This document shows, one piece after another, positions 29,561 through 40,658 of a DNA stretch of 64,000 nucleotides. The stretch is from Naumovozyma dairenensis CBS 421 (taxonomy: Eukaryota > Ascomycota > Saccharomycetes > Saccharomycetales > Saccharomycetaceae): assembly GCF_000227115.2 (NCBI RefSeq), contig NC_016485.2, positions 720,025-784,024 on the forward strand, written 5' to 3'. A program made the translations under genes and the position numbers. The notes under the pieces are model-generated. The model saw only the letters and a list, made by a program, of their open reading frames with translations. It searched no databases and was not told the origin of the DNA. Within the stretch, counting starts at the first letter, position 1, and each line of letters begins with the position of its first letter.

Positions 29561-32500
29561 CTAATCACTTAATCTGTTCATTTCATAAGTACTATTATCA
29601 GTATCATTGGTTAGTTCTTTGGGCTTATTCTGCATAAGTCTATTTCTTAATATACTATAAAATAGCCATGCAGATATTATGTTTAGTAGATCATGAACCC
29701 AGTATAAATTCCTCAGGCCGTATATCAAACTGAAGATACCAGAATAAAGCAGTAATGCGATCGTGACTTTGCCATCAAATGAGTTAGATGAGACACGACT
29801 AGGAATATTCAAGTTTGCATTGGAACAAACTAGCAGTATGATTGGTGTGACCGATAAAATATTATGATGCGATCTAAATGAAGTTTCCCATCTAATACCT
29901 ACATTATGTAAAAATACAATGATGATAGGTGCGTCAATAATGGAAACAAACAAAAATAAAACCAGTATTGACATGTTATAGTTACGGATATTGGCATAGT
30001 CCCTACATTTCTTCATATATCCAATTTTAATACAGATGACAACCTGTGCCAAAAATAGCATTATAAATGCCAGCTGGTAAGGTATGTAGGATATCACCAT
30101 AATATTCAGCAGAATACCAGGAATGATATGTTTCTTTTGAAACAATTTTGTATCCATAGGTGGGCAGTTAGGAGTAGTAGCTTCTACCAATCCTTCAGGG
30201 CGATTTTTACTAAAATAGTGAACACTTTTCTCGATCAACGCTAATCCAGCAGCTAAAACATACAATAACGCAAAGGACATGAGGCCAAATATAGTGCCTA
30301 ATCCAGAAGCAAACCATTCCTGGATACCCAAATAATAAAAGTTTGCATGAATATGTTCTTTTTCTAACAAAAATGGACGATTTAACTTTAGAGGATCTAA
30401 TAAATACAAAATTCTTTGAACGGTTCGATTATTTACAATGGGACTTAATATGAAAAGCACAAATAAAAGAAAGAAACCCCATTCTTGAATAATGTAACTT
30501 AAGGATGAATGAAAACTGAGAAAGATAGCTGTCTCATTATAGTGATGAAATTGATAAGCCATTGCCAATGCAATGATGAAGATCGGAAAAGATGCAATGG
30601 CCAATCTATATCTTATGAAAAGCAGTTTGATAGTTAATAGCCAATTAATTTTTAGTTTCAAATGTACATTTATATTTGGTGGCATAATGACGGAAAGTCT
30701 TATTGGTCTAGGTTTGGTTTCATTTAGTGGAATAAATGGCGCCACATTGTGAACACTGACGTCGATATCGTCCTTACCAAGACCCAGATGCCATTTTGTT
30801 TCAAAGGGCTCATCTACAGATTGACGAATAAGTGGTTCGAAAAGTAAGGGTTTTTCTTTGGTATTTTCAACTGATGCTTGAATCTTATAAGAGATCAAAG
30901 AATCCCAAAGTTCTGGCAACTCTAATTCCTCTACAGCTAATGTATTGGTGTTTAATGATATGGTATGACCGAAGAACATAACGTTCCGTGGTTTGATAGG
31001 GATAGTTCTACTCGTAGGAGCCATTGTCAAAATAGCCGTCAAGAAATCTGAATCATCATCCAGTTCGTTTGGTTTCTCAATTATTATAAAGTCGTATTGA
31101 CTTAAAATGTCTTTGTCATAAGATAACATTTTGAAAGGAGATTGCTCATTGGCAAAAGAGGAATCCGCCGCATAGCTGTTAATAGAAAAGGAATTTGGAA
31201 TTACAGATATATCATCGGTAATACTGGCACATTTGAGATCCTTTATATTCTTTATTATAACGTGCTCTTTACAGAAACGTACCTTCGGATTTGCCAATGA
31301 AGTTAATAGAGTAAACGAAAAGTTATCACCTTCAGTAGGTATGAATATCTTTGAATATGCCTCGGTTGAATCTATGTTTTCTTTAGTTATGGTAAATTGA
31401 TCATCGAGGTTAATCAAGTTCATACCCATAGAAAAATCTGTATCCATGATTTTACCATAAGTACTTGGATTCAAAATTGCCTTTTCATTCATGGAGTAAT
31501 CTTCAAAACCGGATAACAATAATTTTTTAGAGATATGCATTCTTTCTTCAAGAGAAACAGTTTTATCAGGCACAGAATCATCGACAGTTTCTAATAACAA
31601 AGTGGCAATGACTTCTCTTAGTTGCTTACACCAAACAATTGCTAAATGGTCGATGGGTGTCCATACACCCGGAATAGTTGTTGTGAATGTTGTAAACCCA
31701 TTTTCGGGCGGAATTAGATCAGACACCATTGCATAATCGGCAGGTAAAACAGTATCTAGTATGCCTCCAGTGATTGAGATTAATGAAACATGTTTAGAGA
31801 AAAAGGAATCTTTATCAGCATATTGAGCTCTCCAATAATCATTGGTCTTTTTGTAAATCTTCAAAATATCTCCATCAAATGTAACGGGAGCGGCACCATG
31901 AGGTGTTGATAAAGTTATTATAGAATTTATAGAACCATGGATATGGTTTCGTAACGTTGGCATTACACGAGCCACCATACCTCCCATAGAGTGTCCCAAT
32001 ATCAAAACAGATTTAGGAATTGGTCTTCCGTCAAATCCATTTGTTTGTTCATAAAGTTCCAAGATGTATCGTATTGCATCATTCAAATACTCTGCTTGAT
32101 CAAGCATGGTACCTCCATGGAATGCGGTATAATCTTCATTAAAATCAGCTGCAAAGAAGTCTAGATTTTTTGCGTTTTCTTTCATAATCTCATTTGGTGA
32201 ATCAAAATATTTATTAGCACATGCTGACGCGATTGACCTCACTTGACGAAAACTTCCTGCATTACCGGGAATAAACAATACCGGAATCCCATCCAATTTT
32301 ATATGTGTATTATTCGCTGGTATTTTATCTTTCCCTTGCTCTCTGTATAAGTATAGATGGTATTTTTTGGCTAGGGGAGTGTATCTTGTATCAAATCCAT
32401 CAATTCTGGCATATGACGGGTACATGTAAATGCCCTGGCATTGCGGTAAATCAGCTCCAGAAAATGGACGAAATAAAGTAACCAATGTGATTAAAATTAT

Positions 32501-32719
32501 GAAAAATGACCCTAAAAGGGTCACTATTTTCACATTCTTACTCCCATGTGTTAATATTTTTTCGATATTTGCATTCCTACTTTTCGAATCTTTAGGTTCC
32601 TTCTTTCTCAATGTTGCATTAGAATCAGATGGCGAAGTACTACTTTCTCTTGAATTTGAAAGACCATACGGTATCAGTACATTCCGTGATAAACCTGCCA
32701 ACAACTTTCGTACACCCAT
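29561..32719 (-). CDS. BST1: BST1, GPI inositol deacylase (PGAP1 family)
   Basis: The 1052-residue ER membrane protein is close to S. cerevisiae Bst1 (1029). One membrane segment lies near residues 66-84. The lumenal lipase domain begins after CQGIYMYPSY and includes VLFIPGNAGSFRQVRS (oxyanion block) and LGHSMGGMVAR with the catalytic Ser near 243. At least six further hydrophobic segments occupy residues about 705-1035. Bst1 removes the inositol acyl chain from GPI anchors, which is needed for efficient ER exit and quality control of GPI proteins. The gene is convergent with STE2 and followed by EPL1, as in S. cerevisiae. Confidence 0.96.
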   Translation of the reverse strand: MGVRKLLAGLSRNVLIPYGLSNSRESSTSPSDSNATLRKKEPKDSKSRNANIEKILTHGSKNVKIVTLLGSFFIILITLVTLFRPFSGADLPQCQGIYMYPSYARIDGFDTRYTPLAKKYHLYLYREQGKDKIPANNTHIKLDGIPVLFIPGNAGSFRQVRSIASACANKYFDSPNEIMKENAKNLDFFAADFNEDYTAFHGGTMLDQAEYLNDAIRYILELYEQTNGFDGRPIPKSVLILGHSMGGMVARVMPTLRNHIHGSINSIITLSTPHGAAPVTFDGDILKIYKKTNDYWRAQYADKDSFFSKHVSLISITGGILDTVLPADYAMVSDLIPPENGFTTFTTTIPGVWTPIDHLAIVWCKQLREVIATLLLETVDDSVPDKTVSLEERMHISKKLLLSGFEDYSMNEKAILNPSTYGKIMDTDFSMGMNLINLDDQFTITKENIDSTEAYSKIFIPTEGDNFSFTLLTSLANPKVRFCKEHVIIKNIKDLKCASITDDISVIPNSFSINSYAADSSFANEQSPFKMLSYDKDILSQYDFIIIEKPNELDDDSDFLTAILTMAPTSRTIPIKPRNVMFFGHTISLNTNTLAVEELELPELWDSLISYKIQASVENTKEKPLLFEPLIRQSVDEPFETKWHLGLGKDDIDVSVHNVAPFIPLNETKPRPIRLSVIMPPNINVHLKLKINWLLTIKLLFIRYRLAIASFPIFIIALAMAYQFHHYNETAIFLSFHSSLSYIIQEWGFFLLFVLFILSPIVNNRTVQRILYLLDPLKLNRPFLLEKEHIHANFYYLGIQEWFASGLGTIFGLMSFALLYVLAAGLALIEKSVHYFSKNRPEGLVEATTPNCPPMDTKLFQKKHIIPGILLNIMVISYIPYQLAFIMLFLAQVVICIKIGYMKKCRDYANIRNYNMSILVLFLFVSIIDAPIIIVFLHNVGIRWETSFRSHHNILSVTPIILLVCSNANLNIPSRVSSNSFDGKVTIALLLYSGIFSLIYGLRNLYWVHDLLNIISAWLFYSILRNRLMQNKPKELTNDTDNSTYEMNRLSD

Positions 32720-33319
32720 TGCGCATGTACTTTTATAGGGATATTTTCAAAAGAATATCAAGATCCTGGGCAGTTTTCTTAGTTTTTCTTTTAATCTTAA
32801 ATTGTTTATTTGTGAATTTGCAAGATTCTATATTGCCGTGTTTCAATTTTTTTTTCCTTTTTTAAAAGGGCTAACGTTTTACTCCATAGTTTTAGCGACA
32901 CAGTGAACAAAGACTAAAGAATTTTCTGGATGAAGTTTCAATGGTAGCTGGAGTACTTAACGATGAGCCATGGACTACCAACGGTTGTAATTATAGAAGC
33001 TTCCTCTAAATTATGGTATAACAGATAATATAATCATGCAATTGTCTATATGTTATGTAATATAATAATACAAATTGATACGGTATATACGTATTCGGAA
33101 TAAAATTGTTCGTGAAAAGCTTTAACGGGAGCTAATAGTGATCACCGTCCAGCAGTAAAATAAACTTTGAAAAAAATTGCAGTTAATCATGATGATCATA
33201 AGTTGTCGATGAATGCCCTTTATTTTATGAACAGGGTCATTAAGTGATTACAGAGTGTTTTAGAATGGCATATTATTACATGTAATCCCACTTAATTTGA
33301 TGGTGTTGATGCATTCACA
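32720..33319 (-). promoter_or_regulatory. BST1 upstream region / EPL1 3' region
   Basis: This is a 600-bp interval with a long T-rich tract near 32845-32870 just upstream of BST1. AT-rich sequence follows toward the EPL1 stop. There is no ORF or RNA gene. Confidence 0.35.
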
Positions 33320-35764
33320 TCAGTTCCTGTAGATCACAGAAGTTGAATTACTAGAAGGGTTTGGAGTATTGGATTTTGAACTTAATTGGGACGGTTGGAC
33401 AGAAGGTGTGCCTAATGGTGGTAATGGAGCCGTTCCATTCGGTATTTGTTGTGATTTGATCTGGTTTTGATTGTTTAGCTTTTGTTGTCTCATTTTTTGG
33501 ATATATTCACGTCGACATCTAAAAGTTGCTTCTCTTAGTTGTTCATATGCTTTACTACCTAACATCGTCCCAAAGCGAATGGCTTGTGTTTCATTTGGAA
33601 TCTGATTCAATCGAGATGGTTCATCTGAAAATTTGAGGCCATAATCATTACTCAGGGAATCATAATGCCATTTGTCATATGTTCTTACTAGTTCATCTAA
33701 TTTAGAGTCATAAACATTGATAGCTTCACCATCGCTCCTCTTATCATTTTCTTGTTTGCTAATCGATTGGAAGTCAAAAACTTCATCCATCATATTATCT
33801 ATGTCATCTAGCTTAATATTGGGTTTCCGGTCTATATATTGGATTCCCAAGCGACCGATACGACTTCTAAATTTGACGGGGTATTCTTGTGAATTGATTT
33901 CCTTTTTAGGTCTAAATGGATCATAAAGTTCAGTTTTCTTCAAATTATTAGCATTCTGAGTTATTTTCTCGCCTTCTTTTCCAAATAACTTGATATCTTT
34001 TGCAGTTCCACTCAAATAGTCAGCCAAATGAGGGGTATAATATGATCTAGTAATTTCAAACCTAGATGATGATATAGAAGAAAATGGTTCACTCGATGGA
34101 GAAATTTCTCCAGGCAATGAGATATCGAAAATGGGATTGTACGGATCATCTGTTAAGTTGAAAAAATTATTAGCGTCTTCCTGTCTCCTCTTTTCCATCC
34201 TTTCTCGAACAAATTTTCTTGCATTGTTTTCTTTATCAGATAGCAAATTGTCCACGTCTTCGAGGACAAGGTCAGGTACTTTCGAAGAAGGTAATTTAAC
34301 ATAGACATGTATACCATTTTGTTGTTGTTGCTTCTGCTGTTGGTGCTGTTGATCTTGTTTGTCTGTAAGCAATTGTTCATCTTCTAACTTAATGTCAGCG
34401 TTCTTTTGAGCTCGTAACAACAGAAGTTGTTGTTTGGTAAGTTTTTGACCAGATTTGGAAAGCTGCTCTAATTTGTTCTTCGATATCTTATTCTTGTTTG
34501 ATTTTTTGGCTGCTACGTCTGAAGCTACTGATTTTGCTGCTGCAGCCTGTAGAGCCGCATTTCTTGCTGCAAAAGCTTCCGCTTCCATTCTCTTTCTTTC
34601 AATAGTTAGTACAGCAGGACGTTTTCTCTTATGATTTATTAGATCCTCATCTTCTCCACTAATATTCAAAGAACGCTTCAATTTCTTGAGTTCGCTTCTT
34701 TCCTTTAAGATCGCCATATCATCGTGTAACAAATCAGAAGATATCTTTTCACGTCTAGCCACTAACAGAGCCAGTTCTTTAGCATGTTCTAATTCTTGTC
34801 GTAGAAGTCTCAATTTTTGGCTATTTATCACATCTATACGTCTAGTTTTCCTTGGATGCCTGACTTCACGTCTACGGAAACAGACATATGGATCCACTTC
34901 TTCCTTTTCGCCTGGCCTTTCAAATTTCAATTGAGGGAAAATTTCCTTACCCTCTACTTCAATTTTCCTTGCTTTCCAATAATCATAGATTTGTGTTCCA
35001 TATTTCTCTATCAGAATTGGTAATGATCTTGTATTCGATTGTGACTTAGAATCAAACTGTGTTATAAACTTCTCATTCGAGGAATATCCAAGTTCAGTAG
35101 CTAATTGAGCTCTCAACCCAGAATCACCAAAATCGGCTTTCAGTAGCGTAGGTTTTAATTCATTGAAATCCAATATACTTTCAGGATCCATACTGAGAAA
35201 TGGTTGACGTTCATGGATAGCATTTTCGAAACAAGTACATAATATTTCGAACTCATCTTCACTTAACTTCTCTGCATTTTCCTTGTTATTTACCACATCA
35301 TTAAGAAAATTCTCATCTTTTTCATCCATATTATAACTAGCGCCACAACAATCTTCCACCGTAGCAGAAAATTCAATATAGCTCTTAGGTTCAGAAAACT
35401 TACCCACATAAAATTGAGCATAATCCTTCCATTTCAAAGATGCGTCCGGCGTAGGAATATACTTTTTCTTGACACTATTAATTTGACTACTACCCAATTG
35501 TAAAATATGATGTAAATGAACTTCTTTCTCTTCACTTTTCTCAACACCAGTCTCGACATCCGCTACTTCCCGTTGTTGCAATTCATCTTCGTCCAAATTT
35601 CGTATGTCAGTATGCTTGTATATTCGCAGTTGTTGCTTCACTGATATCTTACGATGTCTGAACCTTGCTGCCCCAGCTACATTACTCTTACTATTATTCT
35701 TATTGTTGTTGACATTATTTTTAGCCGCTTTAGTTTTATTTGCTTGTGGAGGCTTAGAAGGCAT
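33320..35764 (-). CDS. EPL1: EPL1, NuA4/Piccolo acetyltransferase scaffold
   Basis: This 814-residue Enhancer-of-Polycomb homologue (S. cerevisiae 832) has a basic, Asn/Lys-rich N-terminus of about 30 residues. The EPcA region starts at [16 protein letters not shown] and continues through [21 protein letters not shown] and SATVEDCCG. The strongly conserved [19 protein letters not shown] block lies near residue 288. A Gln-rich stretch lies near 475-487, and a conserved C-terminal region ([17 protein letters not shown]) follows. Epl1 bridges Esa1 and Yng2 to form Piccolo NuA4, which acetylates H4 and H2A. It is divergent from BUD27, as in S. cerevisiae. A CACGTG at 35769-35774 lies only 4 bp before its ATG. 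Confidence 0.96.
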   Translation of the reverse strand: MPSKPPQANKTKAAKNNVNNNKNNSKSNVAGAARFRHRKISVKQQLRIYKHTDIRNLDEDELQQREVADVETGVEKSEEKEVHLHHILQLGSSQINSVKKKYIPTPDASLKWKDYAQFYVGKFSEPKSYIEFSATVEDCCGASYNMDEKDENFLNDVVNNKENAEKLSEDEFEILCTCFENAIHERQPFLSMDPESILDFNELKPTLLKADFGDSGLRAQLATELGYSSNEKFITQFDSKSQSNTRSLPILIEKYGTQIYDYWKARKIEVEGKEIFPQLKFERPGEKEEVDPYVCFRRREVRHPRKTRRIDVINSQKLRLLRQELEHAKELALLVARREKISSDLLHDDMAILKERSELKKLKRSLNISGEDEDLINHKRKRPAVLTIERKRMEAEAFAARNAALQAAAAKSVASDVAAKKSNKNKISKNKLEQLSKSGQKLTKQQLLLLRAQKNADIKLEDEQLLTDKQDQQHQQQKQQQQNGIHVYVKLPSSKVPDLVLEDVDNLLSDKENNARKFVRERMEKRRQEDANNFFNLTDDPYNPIFDISLPGEISPSSEPFSSISSSRFEITRSYYTPHLADYLSGTAKDIKLFGKEGEKITQNANNLKKTELYDPFRPKKEINSQEYPVKFRSRIGRLGIQYIDRKPNIKLDDIDNMMDEVFDFQSISKQENDKRSDGEAINVYDSKLDELVRTYDKWHYDSLSNDYGLKFSDEPSRLNQIPNETQAIRFGTMLGSKAYEQLREATFRCRREYIQKMRQQKLNNQNQIKSQQIPNGTAPLPPLGTPSVQPSQLSSKSNTPNPSSNSTSVIYRN

Positions 35765-36425
35765 ACCGCACGTGACTGAACTTATAGATAGCAGAAAAAT
35801 TCAAAAACAAAAAAAATCGGGAATTTCTTGCCGGTGGCAAAAAGCGAGCAAAATTTTTTGGACGAAAAAGGAGGGTGGAGGAGGTGTGTTGATAAAGAGG
35901 GAAAGGACCAAAATATAGTGGACGGATTTTGGAGAAAACAGGGAACGGGGTTTCTTAATAGAATCGAGTATGTTTTCAAAGCGTCTGTTTTATACTGGTT
36001 GGAGTTGGAATCCACTTTCCCTTTGGATCCTCTCAAATTGGGTCAGTTCTCGTTCTTCTTTTCTTGTGGTTGTACTTTAAAATAGTATGTATGTTACCCC
36101 CCTTTTGGAACAGCATTGAAGGAAACAAGAATGACGAGTTTCGAAGCGTCGTCGGATTGTCGTTGCCGTGTTTTTCCGCACGATTTGGAGAGCCGTGTCA
36201 AACGATAGCACTGTAGTGTGGGTTATGGGTGTCTTGAAAAATTCTGAAATTCTAGGATAATAGAGATCAAGAAAGTTTAAAAACTTGCGATGAGCTTGTA
36301 AAGAAATACCTTGAAAGCAAATATTTTCTCAGCTATATTCATCTTGAATAGTCGGTAAAACAAGCTATTGCTCATTTACTACCAAAGGACTGCTCAAAAA
36401 ATAGATATTCGCACTAGGTCTTTGA
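35765..36425. promoter_or_regulatory. EPL1-BUD27 divergent promoter
   Basis: The 661-bp interval between divergent genes includes CACGTG at 35769-35774 next to the EPL1 start. A purine-rich stretch spans 35860-35940. Two short opposing frames here are low-complexity shadows. Confidence 0.45.
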
Positions 36426-39059
36426 GTGAAGAAAATGGATAATAACGTCGATCCTTTACTTAAATCACTTAATCATACACTCGAAAGTTTACAGAGTAAA
36501 TATGATTTCTTAGCACAACAAAGGGATCACTATCTTCAAATACGAGAACGTTTATTTGAAGTCAGTGAAAGACCCACCGTCTCCGATGAAGAAAAGCAAA
36601 ATGGAGTAATTTTCGGTGATGTAATTATATCAGATAATAAAGTCTTTTTAAATATTGGTTATGAATATTATATCGAGAAAAGCCGTGATGAAGTTATTGA
36701 ATTTATTTCAGATAAACTACGCTTAATGGAAGAGGCCATGACAACGTTCCATGCTAAAATTGACGAAGCTAACGGTACTTTACAAAACTTAACTACTTTG
36801 AAAAAGTTTGATGAACAAACTATTGGTGATGAAGAAGATGAAGATGAACTGCTTCCTTCAATGGAAGTTCGAGAAGAATTAGATGAGGAAGGAAATGTAA
36901 TAACAGCATCGGTAAGACCAGCTACAAACAAAAATAGTATAAAAGATTTGGAATCTAAGTTAATGAAAGTTGTTAATGGAAATGCTAATGATGATGATTA
37001 CAAACAAATACATGATAATAAAGAAGATAGTGATGAAGAAAATGACTTTGTAAAGAATTTAAAAGGAAAACTTTCAGTGAGTGACAAACCAAGCATATCA
37101 GAACCACCTAAGATGACTGAGAAATACAATAGAATTGATGCTGATAGTGTGTATACGTTTGCTGATCTGGTAGAACAATTAGATGAACAAGATGAATTTT
37201 CTGATGGATCTATACATGAAAATGATATCAAATACGATTTTGAGTCATATGACACAGCGAATGGAGCCTACAGCACGGATGAAGACGAAGATGAGGATGA
37301 TTTAGATATATCACTAGTACCAGGAGCTATGGCTCAATCGTCGTTCATGAAACAAATTATGGAATTACGTAACTCGAGAGCCGTATCTAGTGATAAAGAA
37401 GACCTTAAGGAAGAATATACACAAATCATAGCGAGTGATAACGATATTGTTGCTACCAAATCTGTTAAAGAAAACACCGAACAGAACCATAAAGCCGATA
37501 CCCATAAGAAGTCGATTCTTAAATCAACATGTAAAGAAGATGAGCTTTCTAAATCGAAAAGGAATGTTGGATTCGCACCTGAATTAAATGTCATCGAAGT
37601 GGAAAATTTCAAAGAGGAAACAAGGAAGCAAACTCATAATTTCCCTCGTCCACAATTTACCGCCTTTGATAATGAAGAGATTGATGATGACGATGATGAT
37701 GATGACAATCCTGCTGACTTTGATGCTGATTTATTTGCACAATTGATAGGTGCTCAACCCCCGGATGAAATACATGATAAATACAAAGAAATAGTCAAAA
37801 AGGAACAAAAAATTGAGCAAGACGAAATTATAGTGCAAGAGAAAAGAAAGAGAAGAGTTTCTAGGTTTAAAATGGACAGATCCAGTACAGACGTGAAAAC
37901 TTCACAAGATGTACCATCTCAAGATTCCTGCGCTAAAAATAAATTAAATGAGCCTGAACCACTTGTTGGTGACATTATAGATAAAGACGATGAAAATGAA
38001 GATGACGATGAAGAGATAGTTGTGAATGAAGATATTGTTGAAAATGATCTAGAAGGAAATGATGAAGTAGTCAAAGACTACATTATCGAGAAGGTGATAG
38101 AAGACGAAATAATAGAAAATAACAATGAGGCAATGCTGGATGTTGTGGCGAAAGATGGAGATAAAAATGATCTAAAAGCAGCAACGCAAACAAAAAAAGG
38201 AAATAGTTTCTTTTCAAAAAAGATGAATTCATTACGTAAACCTATATCATCATTGAAGAACTCAGCTAATTCCAAGATCAAAATGGAAGAATTATTAGCA
38301 AGCATAAACGATGATGAGGACAATATAAATGATAAAGAAGTGACTGATGACGAACAACACGTATGTAATCATTCACATGAAGGTAACAAGAAAGTAACTA
38401 GCAAAATTAATGAAATATCGAGAACAGATCTGAAGACCATAGACAAAAATGAATCTTCTTTCCCCAAAGATATAGTGGATGCGATCCGTAAAAGAGAAGA
38501 GGAGTTAGAAAAAAATGGGAAGATAGCGAACATTGATTATATGACATTGGGTGAAAATATTGACGACATGACTAAAGCATATTCATTAGGCTTATATGAT
38601 GATGATCTCGAAGATGACCCTGGAGCTATTTTAGAGAAAGTTGAAGATTTTACAGAGTATAATAAGCATGTTGAAGAATTGAAAGACGAAATCAAAGAGT
38701 TTCAATTATCGAATCCGATAGTTGAGAAGAATGTCAACGGCAATAAGGAGGATAGATTAGCTGAAAAAGAAGTTGATGAAAGTGCTATGATGGTTGACGT
38801 TATTGAACATGATATTCCTGATGACTATAGCTCAGATGGAGATGATTCTGACGCAGATTTTGGCCTACAACAAGAAAAGTTACATGAATCTATAAGTATA
38901 GAATATCAGCGATTAAAAGAACAACTACTTTCAAAAATGGAATCTGAAGGTAAAGTGAATATTCGTTGGAATGAACCACAAGAATTGGAACCAATAGATG
39001 AATTCGGAAACTTGGTGAAAACAAGTAAGTTCAAATCGCAACGGTCCCTGTTTAACTAA
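36426..39059 (+). CDS. BUD27: BUD27 (URI-type unconventional prefoldin)
   Basis: The encoded 877-residue protein has an N-terminal prefoldin-like domain of about 125 residues. LNHTLESLQSKYDFLAQQRDHY is the first helix and VFLNIGYEYYIEKSRDEVIEFI the central strand-turn, with a second coiled helix after it. The rest is very acidic and low-complexity, with repeated DDDDD/EEDE runs. The conserved ADFDADLFAQLIGAQPPDEI block lies near residues 432-451. Bud27 assists assembly and nuclear import of RNA polymerases I-III and acts in TOR-linked translation control. S. cerevisiae Bud27 is 796 residues. An in-frame ATG at codon 4 (MDNNVD) is an equally good start. Confidence 0.94.
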   Translation: MKKMDNNVDPLLKSLNHTLESLQSKYDFLAQQRDHYLQIRERLFEVSERPTVSDEEKQNGVIFGDVIISDNKVFLNIGYEYYIEKSRDEVIEFISDKLRLMEEAMTTFHAKIDEANGTLQNLTTLKKFDEQTIGDEEDEDELLPSMEVREELDEEGNVITASVRPATNKNSIKDLESKLMKVVNGNANDDDYKQIHDNKEDSDEENDFVKNLKGKLSVSDKPSISEPPKMTEKYNRIDADSVYTFADLVEQLDEQDEFSDGSIHENDIKYDFESYDTANGAYSTDEDEDEDDLDISLVPGAMAQSSFMKQIMELRNSRAVSSDKEDLKEEYTQIIASDNDIVATKSVKENTEQNHKADTHKKSILKSTCKEDELSKSKRNVGFAPELNVIEVENFKEETRKQTHNFPRPQFTAFDNEEIDDDDDDDDNPADFDADLFAQLIGAQPPDEIHDKYKEIVKKEQKIEQDEIIVQEKRKRRVSRFKMDRSSTDVKTSQDVPSQDSCAKNKLNEPEPLVGDIIDKDDENEDDDEEIVVNEDIVENDLEGNDEVVKDYIIEKVIEDEIIENNNEAMLDVVAKDGDKNDLKAATQTKKGNSFFSKKMNSLRKPISSLKNSANSKIKMEELLASINDDEDNINDKEVTDDEQHVCNHSHEGNKKVTSKINEISRTDLKTIDKNESSFPKDIVDAIRKREEELEKNGKIANIDYMTLGENIDDMTKAYSLGLYDDDLEDDPGAILEKVEDFTEYNKHVEELKDEIKEFQLSNPIVEKNVNGNKEDRLAEKEVDESAMMVDVIEHDIPDDYSSDGDDSDADFGLQQEKLHESISIEYQRLKEQLLSKMESEGKVNIRWNEPQELEPIDEFGNLVKTSKFKSQRSLFN

Positions 39060-39620
39060 ATGAAGCCATTATATTTTGTCTTCTCGGAGTTTTTCGGTCA
39101 CCGAAATTTGATTTATTGACACAATATTATGTTCCCCTCGGGCCGAAATATTCGGGCGGCTTGTTAACTTACGGCGTCAAGTTGGAAATAAAAGCACGTG
39201 CAATTATGTCTTTTTTAAGGGTGTCACTTGGAGTTATTAAAGGGAACCGGCTTTCCAAACAAAATAAACTGATGCCATAGCGTCCAACTCTTCACCGGTA
39301 ATGAGCACTCCTACCGAACTTTTAATAGTTAAAGCAATGAACTAAAGCTTATAGACAAGGATTGAACTGAGACTTGAATCGCGTATTTACCGAATATCGT
39401 CGGATGTAACCTCCGTTTCGGAACAGGTATTTTAAATGTACCTTACCTTTCAACAAGATCAGATATATATATATATGTACTCATAATTATAGTCAATTCT
39501 TTTAGTTCTTTAGTATCCAAAAGTGCTGAATAATCAACATTTGTCATAGTATTGTTTTTAAAGATTCATAAAGATCCTACTCTAATTTTCTTAAAGTACA
39601 TTACATGAGTAAGTTATATT
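39060..39620 (+). promoter_or_regulatory. Interval upstream of the GCR1_C-like gene, rich in CGG/CCG pairs
   Basis: Four paired CGG/CCG triplets stand out in AT-rich surroundings: CGGTCACCG at 39095-39103, CCG-N7-CGG at 39143-39155, CCG-N8-CGG at 39390-39403 and CCG-N3-CGG at 39413-39421. Such pairs are typical zinc-cluster (Zn2Cys6) factor sites. A CACGTG near 39195-39200 is also present. An out-of-frame uORF (39605-39631) overlaps the start of the next gene. Confidence 0.4.
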
Positions 39621-40658
39621 ATGAAAGCTAAAGAAGAAGACGTTCATAAAATGCAAATTCAACAGCTTAATTCAATAAATATTTGGGAAACTGATTTCTC
39701 AACTGTTCCAACTTGGCAAGATGCCCCTAATGTTGAATACTTTTTTAACCCAAAATCTCCTAACAGCAACATATTTATTGAAGAGAATCAGGATTATCAC
39801 AATGATTTCCTTCAGGATTCCCTTGAGAATAAAAGAAATTTCATACTAGAAAACCATGTAACAGAAGAGATACTATCTCCTTTAGAATTTCCAATTAAGC
39901 TTTCTAATGTAGAAACATCAACTGAAGATTTTAACGACAGTGATGCTGAAGAATTTCCAGAGAATGAGTTATTAAATGGGTTATCAGCAGCTAAGGAAAG
40001 AATTGAACAAATGATCTTTAATATTGATTCGCAAGTGTTGAATAAGGGAGCATATACTCATATCCAAAGGGAAGTTTTTGATCCATCGATTTTGTGCCTA
40101 TTAGAATGTATTGAATCGTTCAATCGTGGAACAAGTCTTCCCTCGGTGGAAGATACAACGCGACGCCCTTTGAATGATAATGACGTTTTACCAGATGAAG
40201 ATCCATGCGCCAATTTACCTAATTATGGAGTGATTTTAATCAAATCACCTTCGTCTGCGTCGCAATTATGGGACGAATATGTTAAAATACCCAGTGAACT
40301 TGCAGTAAATGATGTTGTGGCATGTATTCTCAATTTGAAGAAAGAAATAGCTGTGAATTCCAATGATTCAACAATGTTGAATTTGGAATTAATTATGAAA
40401 AGGAAGAGTTCAATAAAGATGCTAGAGGAACGTTTGGGATCATCATGGAGGAATAAAGACAAAAATTTCTCGAGGCAGATAAACCGAAGAAAGAAAATTT
40501 GGAAATCAATTGAAGAAGGCCTAAGAGACGGAGTTCCATTACATGACTGTTTTGATATTCTAGATAGGTATGTTCAAAAGAGTCATAAAGGATTGAGCTT
40601 ATATTACAACGGAGTACCTTTCAGAATCAAGGATCTTCAGAATGAATTTCTTTTCTAG
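39621..40658 (+). CDS. Unassigned protein with GCR1_C-like DNA-binding domain
   Basis: The encoded 345-residue protein lies between BUD27 and FRS2, where S. cerevisiae has no gene. The first 200 residues are acidic and Asn/Glu-rich, suggesting an activation or disordered region. Residues about 215-325 fit the pattern of the C-terminal domain shared by Gcr1, Hot1 and Msn1. SASQLWDEY is followed by SIKMLEERLGSSWR, then FSRQINRRKKIWKSIEEGL. Between the first two blocks lies an insertion of roughly 40 residues (about 222-264), where the family usually has a short linker. I infer a sequence-specific DNA-binding protein. I cannot assign an orthologue or targets. The ORF is intact, with biased codon use and a start close to a plausible promoter. 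Confidence 0.8.
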   Translation: MKAKEEDVHKMQIQQLNSINIWETDFSTVPTWQDAPNVEYFFNPKSPNSNIFIEENQDYHNDFLQDSLENKRNFILENHVTEEILSPLEFPIKLSNVETSTEDFNDSDAEEFPENELLNGLSAAKERIEQMIFNIDSQVLNKGAYTHIQREVFDPSILCLLECIESFNRGTSLPSVEDTTRRPLNDNDVLPDEDPCANLPNYGVILIKSPSSASQLWDEYVKIPSELAVNDVVACILNLKKEIAVNSNDSTMLNLELIMKRKSSIKMLEERLGSSWRNKDKNFSRQINRRKKIWKSIEEGLRDGVPLHDCFDILDRYVQKSHKGLSLYYNGVPFRIKDLQNEFLF

